Source of the DNA: Chloroflexi bacterium UBA6077
GTDB lineage: Bacteria; Chloroflexota; UBA6077
DNA: 64,000 nucleotides
NCBI GenBank assembly: GCA_002436065.1
Contig: DIXP01000092.1
Span: 124,001-188,000 of the forward strand
Direction of reading: 5' to 3'
Below the pieces are notes generated by a model. The model ran no database searches and was not told the DNA's origin. It saw nothing but the letters and a program-made list of their open reading frames with translations. The position numbers and the translations under genes are program-made. Positions 42,133 to 50,207 of the stretch are shown in pieces. Within the stretch, counting starts at the first letter, position 1, and every line of letters starts with the position of its first letter.

Positions 42133-43335
42133 GTGATACAAGGAATGACCTTCGGACGATTCCTCGGTCGGGACGGCGTCTTCGTCCTGGCCATCGTGGT
42201 GCTCTCGACGATACTGCTGCTGATGCCAACGGGCTTCGAGAGCAAGTTCGACCCCACGGTCCAGCGGCCCAGGGGGCAGGTACTGGAGGTAGACGATTCC
42301 CTGGTGAAGCAGTTCGGTCTAGTCAAGACCGGCAGCCAGGTTCTCAAAGTGAGGATCCTGGACGGGCCCTACGCCGGGCAGGAGATATCCGCCTCCAACC
42401 ATCTGATGGGAAAGATGGAGATGGACAAGCATTTCAGGCCCGGCGACACGGCTCTCCTAGTGCTGAACACCGATGGCCAACGGGCCACTGCGGCAACGGC
42501 CTTCGAGCAGTACAGGATGGACATACAGCTGGTGCTGTTCGCCCTCTTTGGACTGCTGCTGGTGGGGTACGCAGGGTGGATCGGGGTCAAGGCGCTGCTA
42601 TCCTTCGTCTTTGTGGCGCTAATCATATGGAAGGCCCTGCTCCCGGGCATCCTCAACGGCTGGGATCCCATTCTGCTCGCTTTGGCGCTGGTGACGGTGC
42701 TGACGGCGGCGATTCTATTCCTCGTAGGTGGCCTCACCCGCAAGGCGGCGGTGGCCTTCGCGGGCTCCATGCTGGGGATCCTGCTTACCTGTTGCCTGGC
42801 CCTGCTGTTCCAGCCACCCATGCACATCCACGGTGCCGTGCAGCCCTTCTCGGAAACCCTGCTCTACTCCGGCTTTCCCCACCTGGATCTGACCAGGATC
42901 TTCGTGGCGGGGATATTCATCAGCGCCTCGGGTGCCCTGATGGACCTGGCCATGGACATCTCCGCTGCCATGAACGAGGTGGTTAAGAAGAAGCCCGACA
43001 TATCCCTCCGAGAGGCCATCGGCTCCGGTCTGGCCGTGGGCCGCGCCGTCAGCGGCACGATGGTGACCACGCTGCTGCTGGCCTATGCCGGCGGATACAG
43101 TGCGATGCTGATGCTGTTCATGGGCCAGGGCATACCCCCCGCCAGCATCCTCAACATCAACTACGTTGCCGCAGAGATGCTCAAGACCATGGTGGGGAGC
43201 CTCGGTCTGGTGACGGTGGCCCCTTTCACCGCCGTGGTGGGGGGGCTGGTCTATGTGGGATGGAACCGCAGAAACCCTGCGAGGGAGGGATCCCAGTTGC
43301 CCAGACCCGATCTTGAGCCCGCAGCAGCAACGTGA
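42133..43335 (+). CDS. YibE/F-family membrane protein
   Basis: A 400-residue protein: an N-terminal helix, an outer soluble region (about 40-130, GPYAGQEISASNHLMGK and DKHFRPGDTALLVL) and seven or so membrane helices including AGIFISASGALMDLAMDISAAMNEV and LAYAGGYSAMLMLF. This is the YibE/YibF family (PF07907), of unknown transport function. GTG at 42133 follows GGGGAGAAGA; an ATG at 42145 is an alternative. It comes after the phosphatase gene and may be phosphate-linked, but a strong hairpin lies between them. Confidence 0.85.
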   Translation: MIQGMTFGRFLGRDGVFVLAIVVLSTILLLMPTGFESKFDPTVQRPRGQVLEVDDSLVKQFGLVKTGSQVLKVRILDGPYAGQEISASNHLMGKMEMDKHFRPGDTALLVLNTDGQRATAATAFEQYRMDIQLVLFALFGLLLVGYAGWIGVKALLSFVFVALIIWKALLPGILNGWDPILLALALVTVLTAAILFLVGGLTRKAAVAFAGSMLGILLTCCLALLFQPPMHIHGAVQPFSETLLYSGFPHLDLTRIFVAGIFISASGALMDLAMDISAAMNEVVKKKPDISLREAIGSGLAVGRAVSGTMVTTLLLAYAGGYSAMLMLFMGQGIPPASILNINYVAAEMLKTMVGSLGLVTVAPFTAVVGGLVYVGWNRRNPAREGSQLPRPDLEPAAAT

Positions 43336-43470
43336 GATCGTATTGCTGTCGCGTGGGTCTGGTTTGGCAGCAGTGAAACGGCATGACGCACCCCTCTCTC
43401 GGCTTGCCCTGGCTGCTTGACTGCCAGCTATAGCCTCTGGTAGCATCGCCCTACAATTGAATAGCCATTT

Positions 43471-43588
43471 GGCAAAGGTGCCCCTTTTGGGGCTAAGAGC
43501 GAAGCCGGTGAGAAGCCGGCGCTGTCCCGCAACTGTGATGCGGCCGTGAGAGATCGCGGCCGATGAGCCAGGTCGCCTGCCTTTGCTG
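43471..43588 (+). promoter_or_regulatory. Cobalamin riboswitch 1 (orphan)
   Basis: Aptamer with the P1 strands GGCAAAGG and CCTTTGC, the conserved core CGGTGAGAAGCCGG, CTGTCCCGCAACTGTGA and the B12 box AGCCAGGTCGCCTGCC. It is nearly identical to the copies at 45989 and 49230. No intact gene follows on the plus strand; instead there is a 52-codon remnant of an ABC permease, so the switch has lost its original target. Confidence 0.93.
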
Positions 43589-43640
43589 GGATCTAAACAC
43601 CTCCGGGAGAGAGTGGTGAGTCCTGATAGAGCGGATTTCA

Positions 43641-43673
43641 CCCCTTGTCTATCTAGAGGCAAGGGGTTTTCGT
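43641..43673 (+). terminator. Expression-platform terminator of riboswitch 1
   Basis: Hairpin CCCCTTG/CAAGGGG followed by TTTTCGTTTT. Equivalent hairpins lie at the same distance from the other two aptamers, pointing to transcription termination as the control mode. Confidence 0.85.
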
Positions 43674-43772
43674 TTTGGCGTCCGGATCATTGCTCCCTGT
43701 CTCTGCAGAGGGCAGTAACACCATGCAGCGCTGTGTGGCGAGAATGCTCGATGGTAGATTCCGGAGGCCAAC

Positions 43773-43928
43773 TTGGCGCGCTACCTGGTCGTTCGCTTCA
43801 TATCGGCTGTTCCCACCCTTCTCTTCGTTTCCGCAGCGGCATTCCTGCCGACAACCGCCGCTCGCGGGGATCCGGCTTTGCTCGCCCTGTTACAGAGCGG
43901 CCAGGAACCATCAGCGGAGGGATGTTGA
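43773..43928 (+). pseudogene. Truncated OppB/DppB-type ABC permease remnant
   Basis: From a TTG with GGAGG upstream this frame reads LARYLVVRFISAVPTLLFVS, AAAFL, then a GDPALL-containing stretch, and stops after 52 codons. That is the first membrane helix and the conserved GDPA segment of OppB/DppB permeases (RYLLRRLL..IPVL..V....F....PGDPA). A full-length permease has about 310 residues. It sits behind cobalamin riboswitch 1. The second peptide/nickel transporter (58801-63312) lacks exactly this component. Confidence 0.75.
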
Positions 43929-44002
43929 ATGTAAGGCAGGGGTTCATCCCCTGCCGCCCGGCCTCGGGTAGGCGACGCGGCGGGCAATGGGCGGTATCGC
44001 GC

Positions 44003-44045
44003 GTCCATGCCCGGGGGGCGGAAGGGGACGAGCCCCTTCCCTACG
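44003..44045. repeat. Dispersed 43-bp repeat, copy 2
   Basis: Matches 5109-5151 with one mismatch and contains the stem GAAGGGG/CCCCTTC. Another G/C-rich inverted element (GGCAGGGG/CCCCTGCC) lies just upstream at about 43936-43956. These repeats occupy the region where the rest of the truncated permease gene would have been. Confidence 0.75.
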
Positions 44046-44097
44046 TCAGAGAATTGCGGAACGTCGCGCTAAGCAGTTGGCTTAGGATCAAGCGGCT

Positions 44098-44775
44098 TTA
44101 CGCGGTGAGCAGCTCCTTGGCCTTGGCGACTGCTCCCATGGCATCGGGAGCGTAGAAGTCGGCCCCTATCTCGTCGGCAAAGCGTTGCGTCACGGGCGCC
44201 CCGCCTACTCCTATCTTCACACCTTTCCGCAAACCCGCCTCTTTCAGTGCAGCTATCGTCTCCTTCATCGAAGGCATCGTTGTCGTGAGCAGCGTGCTCA
44301 TCATTATGAAGTCCGGCATCTCGGTCCGCACCATCTCGACGAACTTCGTAGGCTTCACGTCTGACCCAAGGTCCACCACGTTGAAGCCTGCCCCCTGGAG
44401 CATCGTCGCTACCAGGTTCTTCCCTATGTCGTGAAGGTCGCCTTTCACGGTCCCGACAACTACCTTGCCCCGAGTGTGGCCCCCACCTGCTGCCGCCAGA
44501 AGCGGCTTCAACAGGGCGAGGCCAGACTGCATGGCCCGAGCGGCTATCAGCATCTCGGGGATGAAGGCTTGCCCCTTGGAGAAATTCTCGCCCACCACGT
44601 CCATGGCGGGGATCAGCGCCTCGTCCAGCAGCTGTTGCGGCCCGTCCCCTCGGTCCAGTGCCTGCTGGATCAAATCTGCCACCTTGGCGGCATCGCCATC
44701 GACCACAGCCTGCTTCAGCGAATCGTAATCAGCCAGCTTGTCCTCCAGATTTATTTTGATAAGGAGGTATAACAC
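44098..44775 (-). CDS. Corrinoid protein of methyltransferase systems (MtbC/MtaC-like)
   Basis: A 225-residue corrinoid-binding protein: N-terminal helical cap (about 18-95, B12-binding 2-type), then a Rossmann B12-binding domain with the cobalt-ligating motif GDLHDIGKN, LGSDVKP, MMSTLLTTTM and IGVGGAPVT. It shuttles methyl groups between a substrate methyltransferase and an acceptor. No partner methyltransferase (MtbB, MtaB or MtgB type) is adjacent, so it is isolated in the window. The GTG at 44775 is tentative because no good ribosome site is seen. It lies in the corrinoid/metal block, with a LysR gene upstream on the same strand. Confidence 0.88.
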   Translation of the reverse strand: MLYLLIKINLEDKLADYDSLKQAVVDGDAAKVADLIQQALDRGDGPQQLLDEALIPAMDVVGENFSKGQAFIPEMLIAARAMQSGLALLKPLLAAAGGGHTRGKVVVGTVKGDLHDIGKNLVATMLQGAGFNVVDLGSDVKPTKFVEMVRTEMPDFIMMSTLLTTTMPSMKETIAALKEAGLRKGVKIGVGGAPVTQRFADEIGADFYAPDAMGAVAKAKELLTA

Positions 44776-44829
44776 GGCCGGATCGATATAGGGTAACTCT
44801 TATTTCCTATATTCTGATATATCTTCAAG

Positions 44830-45747
44830 CTATATCGCCCTTCGCTCCTCTTCGATTGTCTCCTTCAAGGCATGGATATAGATTTCCGCTAATCGGCTCA
44901 AGGTAACATTTTTGTGCGTGATGTACCCCACTGTGATCTCCTCTTCCAGCTTGAGAGGGATGGCCACGATTTGATTGCCGTTCAAATCGTGGCTGATGAC
45001 CCCTGTGGAAATGGTGTAGCCGTTCAAACCGATCAGAAGATTGAACAGTGTAGCGCGGTCGCTGACGTGGATGCTCTTCTGATGAGAGAGTGTGCTGAGG
45101 ATCTCCTCTGAAAAATGGAAGGAATTGCGCTCTCCCTGCTCGAAGGATAAGCAGGGATAGGGTTCTAAATCCGCGAGCGTGACGTATTCCTTCCGTGCCA
45201 GCGGATTCTGGGCGCTGATGAAGATGTGAGGCTTCGCTCGAAACAGTTCGGTGAAGGTCAGATTACCTTCCCGCAAGAACTTGCGAAGCACCTGAGCATT
45301 GAATTCGTTCAGGTACAGAATGCCGATTTCGCTACGGAGATGCTTGACGTCGTCGATGATTTCATACGTCTTGGTCTCCCGAAGAGTGAACTCATATTCG
45401 TCCTGTCCGAATTCCTTGACCAGACGTACGAAGGCGCTGACCGCAAAGGCGTAATGCTGTGTGGATACGGAGAAATGCTGCGGCGAGAGCTTGGTATGCA
45501 TATAGCGGTTTTCCAGCAGCTCCGCCTGTTCGATGATCTGTCTTGCATAACTCAGAAATTCCGCGCCCTCCGTTGAAAGAATAATGCCTTTGCTCGTACG
45601 AAGAAATATCTTTATTTTTAGTTCGTTTTCCAACTCTTTAATGGCATTGGAGAGACTGGGTTGAGTGATGAACAGCTTCTTCGCTGCTTCATTAATGGAA
45701 CCGCAATTCACTGTTTCAATGACATATCTCAGTTGCTGCAAAGTCAT
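44830..45747 (-). CDS. LysR-family transcriptional regulator
   Basis: A 305-residue LysR regulator: N-terminal helix-turn-helix (LQQLRYVIETVNCGSINEAAKKLFITQPSLSNAIKELENEL) and an effector domain (about 90-290). Codon use is visibly more AT-rich than its neighbours, with many Lys/Ile/Asn, and the sequence resembles Firmicutes CysB/CpsY-like regulators, suggesting acquisition from another phylum. It reads toward the corrinoid-protein gene 54 bases away, which it may control. Effector unknown. Confidence 0.9.
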   Translation of the reverse strand: MTLQQLRYVIETVNCGSINEAAKKLFITQPSLSNAIKELENELKIKIFLRTSKGIILSTEGAEFLSYARQIIEQAELLENRYMHTKLSPQHFSVSTQHYAFAVSAFVRLVKEFGQDEYEFTLRETKTYEIIDDVKHLRSEIGILYLNEFNAQVLRKFLREGNLTFTELFRAKPHIFISAQNPLARKEYVTLADLEPYPCLSFEQGERNSFHFSEEILSTLSHQKSIHVSDRATLFNLLIGLNGYTISTGVISHDLNGNQIVAIPLKLEEEITVGYITHKNVTLSRLAEIYIHALKETIEEERRAI

Positions 45748-45988
45748 AGCTTGTACCTCTACGCCTACTCCTCGAAGGCTCCCGATCTTTTGCTATCAGG
45801 CTGCCTTTGTCTCTCTTCGCCCAGCCTAGTAGCGCTTATCGCTGGGTTCCCGCATCCACCGCGCCGTGGGTGGATTCTGTCGCGACAGTATAGATGAATA
45901 TTCGCCTGGTCACGCTCGTACGCTTGCACATCGCGTTGACGGTGGTCATCCCATGTGCTAGCATGCTGCCGCAACTAAATAGCTGTTT
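45748..45988. other. Gap between LysR gene and riboswitch 2
   Basis: No gene is seen. It holds a hairpin (ATCCACC/GGTGGAT near 45854-45875) and a 12-base perfect palindrome CTGTCGCGACAG at 45877-45888, in a position where divergent promoters for the LysR gene and the riboswitch transcript would lie. The palindrome could be an operator; no family can be assigned. Confidence 0.4.
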
Positions 45989-46106
45989 GGCAAAGGTGCC
46001 CCTTTTGGGGCTAAGAGCGAAGTCGGTGAGAAGCCGGCGCTGTCCCGCAACTGTGATGCGGCCATGAGAGATCGTGGCCGATAAGCCAGGTCGCCTGCCT
46101 TTGCTG
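45989..46106 (+). promoter_or_regulatory. Cobalamin riboswitch 2 (upstream of cbiMNQO)
   Basis: Same architecture as copy 1, with only a few substitutions: CGGTGAGAAGCCGG core, CTGTCCCGCAACTGTGA and B12 box AGCCAGGTCGCCTGCC. It lies 272 bases before the cbiM start, so the cobalt/nickel importer is predicted to be repressed when adenosyl- or other cobalamin is plentiful. Confidence 0.95.
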
Positions 46107-46156
46107 GGATAAGTTCGCCTCCGAGAGAGAGGGTGAGTCCATGTAGCGTGCCATTC

Positions 46157-46194
46157 AACCCCCTGCCTCGACGGAGGCAGGGGGTTGCTGTTTT
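46157..46194 (+). terminator. Expression-platform terminator of riboswitch 2
   Basis: Strong hairpin AACCCCCTGCCTC/GAGGCAGGGGGTT followed by GCTGTTTTG. It sits between the aptamer and cbiM. Confidence 0.88.
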
Positions 46195-46377
46195 GTTGAC
46201 CAAGGTGCTTCTTATCGCCTGGATCCTATGGTGCCAGCGATCTCCGCCTGGTTCAAGTTGGCTAAGCAGTGTCGGGTCACTACCGGGCTGCAAGGCAGGC
46301 AGTGTAGCACCGTTTCCACGTGCGATTGCCCGAGCGACAGACAATCCGATATGAATGCGAGAAGGAGATAACGGACA

Positions 46378-47139
46378 TTGCAGAAGCCATGGAAATCGAG
46401 ACTTTGGATCAGGGTGGGCTGGGCGGTGGCGGCAGTGATGCTGCTAACCGCGCAGGTAGCCTGGGCAAGTCCGCAGCAAATGCACGTTATGGAAGGCTTT
46501 CTTCCCTGGCAATGGTGCCTTCTGTGGTTTGGTGTCGCCATCCCTTTCTGGATTCTCGGCTTTCGCCAAATAGGGCTGGTGGCATCGAAGCATCCTGAGA
46601 CCAAGCTATTGCTCGCTCTCGCCGGCGCCTTCACATTCGTGTTGAGCGCTCTCAAAATGCCCAGCGTTACCGGCTCGTGCAGCCATCCCACGGGTACAGG
46701 ACTGGGGGCGATTCTCTTCGGCCCAACGGTAATGAGCGTTCTGGGAGGCATCGTCCTCCTCTTCCAGGCGTTGCTGCTCGCTCATGGAGGGCTGACCACC
46801 CTGGGAGCAAACACCGTCAGCATGGGGATCGTTGGGCCGTTGGTGGCCTGGGCCATATGGGTTGGGCTGCGGAATCTGGCGCCAACCTGGCTGGCCGTCT
46901 TCCTGGCTGCCTCCCTTGCCGACCTTCTGACCTACGTTACCACCTCGCTGCAGCTCGCCCTGGCCTACCCGGACCCTGTAACGGGGATCGCGGGCTCTTT
47001 CCTCAAGTTCGCCGCTATCTTCGCGGTCACCCAGGTCCCGCTGGCAGTCAGCGAGGGGATCCTGACAGTGTTGATATTCAACGCCCTTCGTGGCACCGCG
47101 CCTTCCGAACTGAAGACCCTGAACGTTGCTGGAGTCTGA
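46378..47139 (+). CDS. cbiM: CbiM, cobalt/nickel ECF transporter substrate-binding membrane subunit
   Basis: A 253-residue CbiM. After a 34-residue signal-like leader comes MHVMEGFLPWQWCLLW, where the Met-His at the mature N-terminus helps bind the metal; then SVTGSCSHPTGTGLGAILFGP, HGGLTTLGANTVSMGIVGP and six further helices. The TTG start at 46378 is supported by GAAGGAG ten bases upstream. Together with CbiN, CbiQ and CbiO encoded next it imports Co(II), and possibly Ni(II). Control is by cobalamin riboswitch 2. Confidence 0.93.
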   Translation: MQKPWKSRLWIRVGWAVAAVMLLTAQVAWASPQQMHVMEGFLPWQWCLLWFGVAIPFWILGFRQIGLVASKHPETKLLLALAGAFTFVLSALKMPSVTGSCSHPTGTGLGAILFGPTVMSVLGGIVLLFQALLLAHGGLTTLGANTVSMGIVGPLVAWAIWVGLRNLAPTWLAVFLAASLADLLTYVTTSLQLALAYPDPVTGIAGSFLKFAAIFAVTQVPLAVSEGILTVLIFNALRGTAPSELKTLNVAGV

Positions 47140-47140
47140 G

Positions 47141-47503
47141 ATGACAACTTCACACGAACATGGCACTAACAAGATAGCCACCGGACTGATGATCGCCATC
47201 GTGGTGCTCCTGGCGGTGTTCCCTCTCGTCTTCAACCCGGAGGCGGAATTCGCTGGGGCTGACGACGCTGCCAGCGAAGCGATCAGCGAGATGAATCCGG
47301 ACGCGGAGCCCTGGTTCGAGCCTATTTGGTCTCCGCCGAGCGGAGAAGTCGCAAGCATGCTCTTTGCTCTGCAGGCGGCGGCCGGTGCCGGCCTCATCGG
47401 CTACTACTTTGGCCTCAAGAAGGGGGAGCGACGAAGGGACGAAGCAGAACGAGAGATAGCTCGGAAGAGAGCCAGCGAGCTCGAAGTCTCCCCCAGTCGG
47501 TAG
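47141..47503 (+). CDS. cbiN: CbiN, cobalt ECF transporter accessory subunit
   Basis: A 120-residue protein with two membrane helices and the CbiN signature EFAGADDAASEAISEMNP and EPWFEPIWSPPSGEVASMLFALQAAAGAGLIGYYFG. CbiN assists metal loading of CbiM. The ATG follows the cbiM stop by one base (TGAGATG). The C-terminal tail after the second helix is longer and more charged than usual (KKGERRRDEAEREIARKRASE). Confidence 0.9.
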   Translation: MTTSHEHGTNKIATGLMIAIVVLLAVFPLVFNPEAEFAGADDAASEAISEMNPDAEPWFEPIWSPPSGEVASMLFALQAAAGAGLIGYYFGLKKGERRRDEAEREIARKRASELEVSPSR

Positions 47504-47519
47504 AGGCCCTGATTGACCT

Positions 47520-48290
47520 ATGCACGTCATCGACCGCCATGCGTATGCGAACCGGGGGCGGGATGTAGACCCCGCTCAGAAGGGGGTGCTCGTTCTGCTG
47601 GTGCTGTCCCTCTGTCTGCTGCTGGATCGACCCGTGGTGGGATTTCTGGCCTGTGGATGGATGTGGGCACTCGCGACCTTCTGGGCGGGGCTGCCGCCGG
47701 GTGTTTTCGGCCGGCTGCTGTTCGGCGAAGCCGCCTTTCTTCTGTTCGCCGTGCTGGGCGTTGCCGTGAGTGTCAGCCTGGCTCCCGCACCACCCTTGGG
47801 CTGGATGGTGCAGGTGGGGCCACTAGCCTTTGGAACCAGCCACGCGTCGCTAGACCTCGCCCTTCGCCTGGCCACACGTGCTCTGGGTGGTGTAGCGGCT
47901 TTGAACTTCCTGATCCTCACGACCCCCTTCATCGATATCGTGGAGCTACTGCGTCGGATGCGGACACCGGCTCTTTTGATCGACATCGTGACACTGACCT
48001 ATCGCTTCATATTCGTTCTCTTGGAGAGCCTGGACAGGATGCACAACGCTCAGGACAGCCGACTCGGCTACAGTAGCTTTCGCAATTCGATGGCAAGCCT
48101 GGGGGTGCTGGGCAGTCGACTTTTCATCGACGCCTACCATCGCAGCAAGCGGATGCAGATCGCCCTGGAGAGCCGCGGATCCTCCGGCGACCTCCGAGTA
48201 CTGAGCATCAGCTATCGCACCGATCAGGCCCTATGGTTGCTGGGATTGGCTACGATCGCCAGCCTGCTGATCGGGAGAGTGCTGCTATGA
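47520..48290 (+). CDS. cbiQ: CbiQ, cobalt ECF transporter T component
   Basis: A 256-residue membrane protein with about five helices. The coupling-helix ARG-type motifs that touch the ATPase are represented by HRSKRMQIALESRG near residue 205, and RMRTPALLIDIVTLTYRFIFVLLESLDRMHNAQDSR is typical of CbiQ. It links CbiM to the CbiO ATPase. It lies 16 bases after cbiN and overlaps cbiO by ATGA. Confidence 0.92.
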   Translation: MHVIDRHAYANRGRDVDPAQKGVLVLLVLSLCLLLDRPVVGFLACGWMWALATFWAGLPPGVFGRLLFGEAAFLLFAVLGVAVSVSLAPAPPLGWMVQVGPLAFGTSHASLDLALRLATRALGGVAALNFLILTTPFIDIVELLRRMRTPALLIDIVTLTYRFIFVLLESLDRMHNAQDSRLGYSSFRNSMASLGVLGSRLFIDAYHRSKRMQIALESRGSSGDLRVLSISYRTDQALWLLGLATIASLLIGRVLL

Positions 48291-49054
48291 CACCCATTCT
48301 AAGAATGGAGGACGTGCACTACTCTTATCAGGGGAGCTCTGGGCCTGCCCTGCAAGGAGTCGGGCTGAGCCTGTGGGCAGGGAAGAAGATCGCCGTGCTG
48401 GGGCGGAATGGCTCAGGGAAGTCGACCCTCTTCCTGCATTGCAACGGTATCCTGCGACCTGACAGGGGCCATATCTACCTGGCGGGATCCCCTGTGAAGT
48501 ACGATCGCAAATCGCTGATGGAGCTTCGCCGAGAGGTGGGCATAGTCTTCCAGAACCCCGACGATCAGCTCTTCAGCGCTAACGTATTGCAGGACGTGAG
48601 TTTTGGCCCGCTCAATCTGGGGCTCAGCAAGGAGGAAACTCGACGCCGAGTCGAGGCGGCTGCCGAGCAGTGCGAGATATCCGATCTGCTGAACAGGCCC
48701 ACCCATGCCCTGAGCGGTGGGCAGAAAGCCCGCGTGGCGCTGGCGGGCGTACTGGCGATGGAGCCGTCGGTCATCATCGTCGATGAGGTGATAGCGAGTC
48801 TGGATCCCTGGATGCGTGAACAGATCCTGGGCATCCTTCACAGTCTTGCCGCCGACGGTAAGGCAGTGATGTTGGCCACCCACGATCTCGCCCTGGCTCG
48901 CTACTGGGCAGACCTGGTGGTCGTAATGGAGGATGGGCGGGTCCTTGTGGCGGACACATCGGACTCCATCTTCTCGTCCGATGCCATGATGGCTCATCTC
49001 GGCCCAAAGGTCGCGGGTGCATGGTGGAGGCGGGTGGGAGAGAAAGTGTCTTGA
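48287..49054 (+). CDS. cbiO: CbiO, cobalt ECF transporter ATPase
   Basis: A 255-residue ATPase: Walker A GRNGSGKST, Q-loop GIVFQNPDDQLFS (typical of ECF ATPases), signature LSGGQKARVAL, Walker B VIIVDEVIASLD and H-loop ATHDL. The Walker B proline of most relatives (DEP) is valine here, a mild change. The ATG overlaps the cbiQ stop (ATGA). It powers the CbiMNQ membrane complex and ends the riboswitch 2 operon. Confidence 0.93.
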   Translation: MTPILRMEDVHYSYQGSSGPALQGVGLSLWAGKKIAVLGRNGSGKSTLFLHCNGILRPDRGHIYLAGSPVKYDRKSLMELRREVGIVFQNPDDQLFSANVLQDVSFGPLNLGLSKEETRRRVEAAAEQCEISDLLNRPTHALSGGQKARVALAGVLAMEPSVIIVDEVIASLDPWMREQILGILHSLAADGKAVMLATHDLALARYWADLVVVMEDGRVLVADTSDSIFSSDAMMAHLGPKVAGAWWRRVGEKVS

Positions 49055-49229
49055 ACAACGTTATGTTTTTGGCCGCGGCCTTCTTTCTATGACTGGGGTT
49101 TGGTTGGGGTGCTCATGCTTCACAGCAGCGCAAACCCAGTTCCAGGTTTAGCGCCCTACAGTCGAGTCAGTAGACCCGGAGGTAGAGCCGGTCGTCCTCG
49201 TCGACATTGACGTAATCGAATAGTTTGCA

Positions 49230-49346
49230 GCAAAGGTGCCCCGGAAGGGGCTAAGAGCGAAGCCGGTGAGAATCCGGTGCTGTCCCGCAACTGTGATGCG
49301 GCCGTGAGGGATCGTGGTCGATAAGCCAGGTCGCCTGCCTTTGCTG
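49230..49346 (+). promoter_or_regulatory. Cobalamin riboswitch 3 (upstream of the nitrogenase-like operon)
   Basis: Complete aptamer: GCAAAGG/CCTTTGC P1, CCGGTGAGAATCCGG core, CTGTCCCGCAACTGTGA and the B12 box AGCCAGGTCGCCTGCC. It is 105 bases before the Fe-protein start with a terminator between. The downstream genes are the Fe protein, two component-1-like subunits and a full importer, so corrinoid availability should control that whole set. The preceding 49055-49229 shows no gene. Confidence 0.95.
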
Positions 49347-49397
49347 GGATCCAAGCACCTCCGGGAGAGAGGGGCGAGTCCACGTGGAGCGGATTTT

Positions 49398-49434
49398 CCC
49401 CCCTGTCTATCCAGAGGCAGGGGGTTTTCTTTTT
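49398..49434 (+). terminator. Expression-platform terminator of riboswitch 3
   Basis: Hairpin CCCCCTGTCT/AGAGGCAGGGGG followed by TTTTCTTTTTAT, a textbook intrinsic terminator, ending 18 bases before the Fe-protein start codon. Confidence 0.9.
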
Positions 49435-49451
49435 ATAGGATCGAGGGGTTC

Positions 49452-50198
49452 ATGAGAAAGATAGCGATCTATGGCAAGGGTGGAATCGGCAAGTCGACCG
49501 TGGCTAGCACGCTGTCGGCGGCTCTCTCGACGTTGGGTTATCGGGTGATGCAGATCGGCTGCGACCCCAAGGCCGACTCCACCCTCAAACTGACCAACGG
49601 TCGAGCCGTCACCCCGGTGATGAGCTACCTGAGGGAGCACGGCACCTGCCACTCTCTGGATGCGATCGCCCTGGAGGGTTTCAACGGGATCGTTTGTGTG
49701 GAGGCAGGTGGGCCGACGCCGGGTCTCGGCTGCGCCGGCAGGGGCATCGTGGCTACCTTCGATCTGCTGGAGGAGCTGCATGCTTTCGAAGAGTACAAGC
49801 CTGATTACGTGCTGTTCGACGTGCTGGGGGACGTCGTGTGCGGTGGCTTCGCCATGCCTTTGAGGGAGGGTAGGGCAGAGGAGGTGATGGTGGTCACCTC
49901 CGGCGAGAAGATGTCGCTCTTCGCGGCCAGCAACATCAAGAAGGCGCTGGATGGCTTTGCCGAGCGGAATTACGCCCGCCTCAAGGGGCTGATCCTGAAC
50001 CGCCGCGAGGTACCGGGAGAAGAGTGGATCGTCCGCCGATTCGCGGATGAGGTGGGCACCGAGATCCTGGCCGATATTCCCAGGGACAACGCCGTCCAGT
50101 GGTACGAAGAGCAGAACAGAACGGTGATCCAGGGGAATCCGGATCTGCCGATCTCCAGGGTATTCCTGGGTCTGGCCCGACGGATAGCGGGGGAATGA
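49452..50198 (+). CDS. Nitrogenase-like Fe protein (NifH/BchL/CfbC superfamily)
   Basis: A 248-residue P-loop reductase: Walker A GKGGIGKST (residues 9-17), CDPKADST, the first cluster cysteine in GGPTPGLGCAGRG (Cys94) and the second in DVLGDVVCGGFAMPLR (Cys130). All features for a dimer bridged by one [4Fe-4S] cluster and ATP-driven electron delivery are present. It is shorter than NifH (about 290), closer to CfbC/NflH size. ATG at 49452 is chosen as the conserved N-terminus MRKIAIYGKGG begins there; the longer frame runs into the riboswitch terminator. It is the first gene of the riboswitch 3 operon, nine bases before the D-like gene. Confidence 0.92.
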   Translation: MRKIAIYGKGGIGKSTVASTLSAALSTLGYRVMQIGCDPKADSTLKLTNGRAVTPVMSYLREHGTCHSLDAIALEGFNGIVCVEAGGPTPGLGCAGRGIVATFDLLEELHAFEEYKPDYVLFDVLGDVVCGGFAMPLREGRAEEVMVVTSGEKMSLFAASNIKKALDGFAERNYARLKGLILNRREVPGEEWIVRRFADEVGTEILADIPRDNAVQWYEEQNRTVIQGNPDLPISRVFLGLARRIAGE

Positions 50199-50207
50199 GG
50201 AGGAAAC

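Noticed and set aside
43583..44155. Possible gene directly after riboswitch 1
   Set aside because: The frame starts within the riboswitch region and crosses dispersed repeats; only the 52-codon OppB-like frame at 43773 shows real family similarity.
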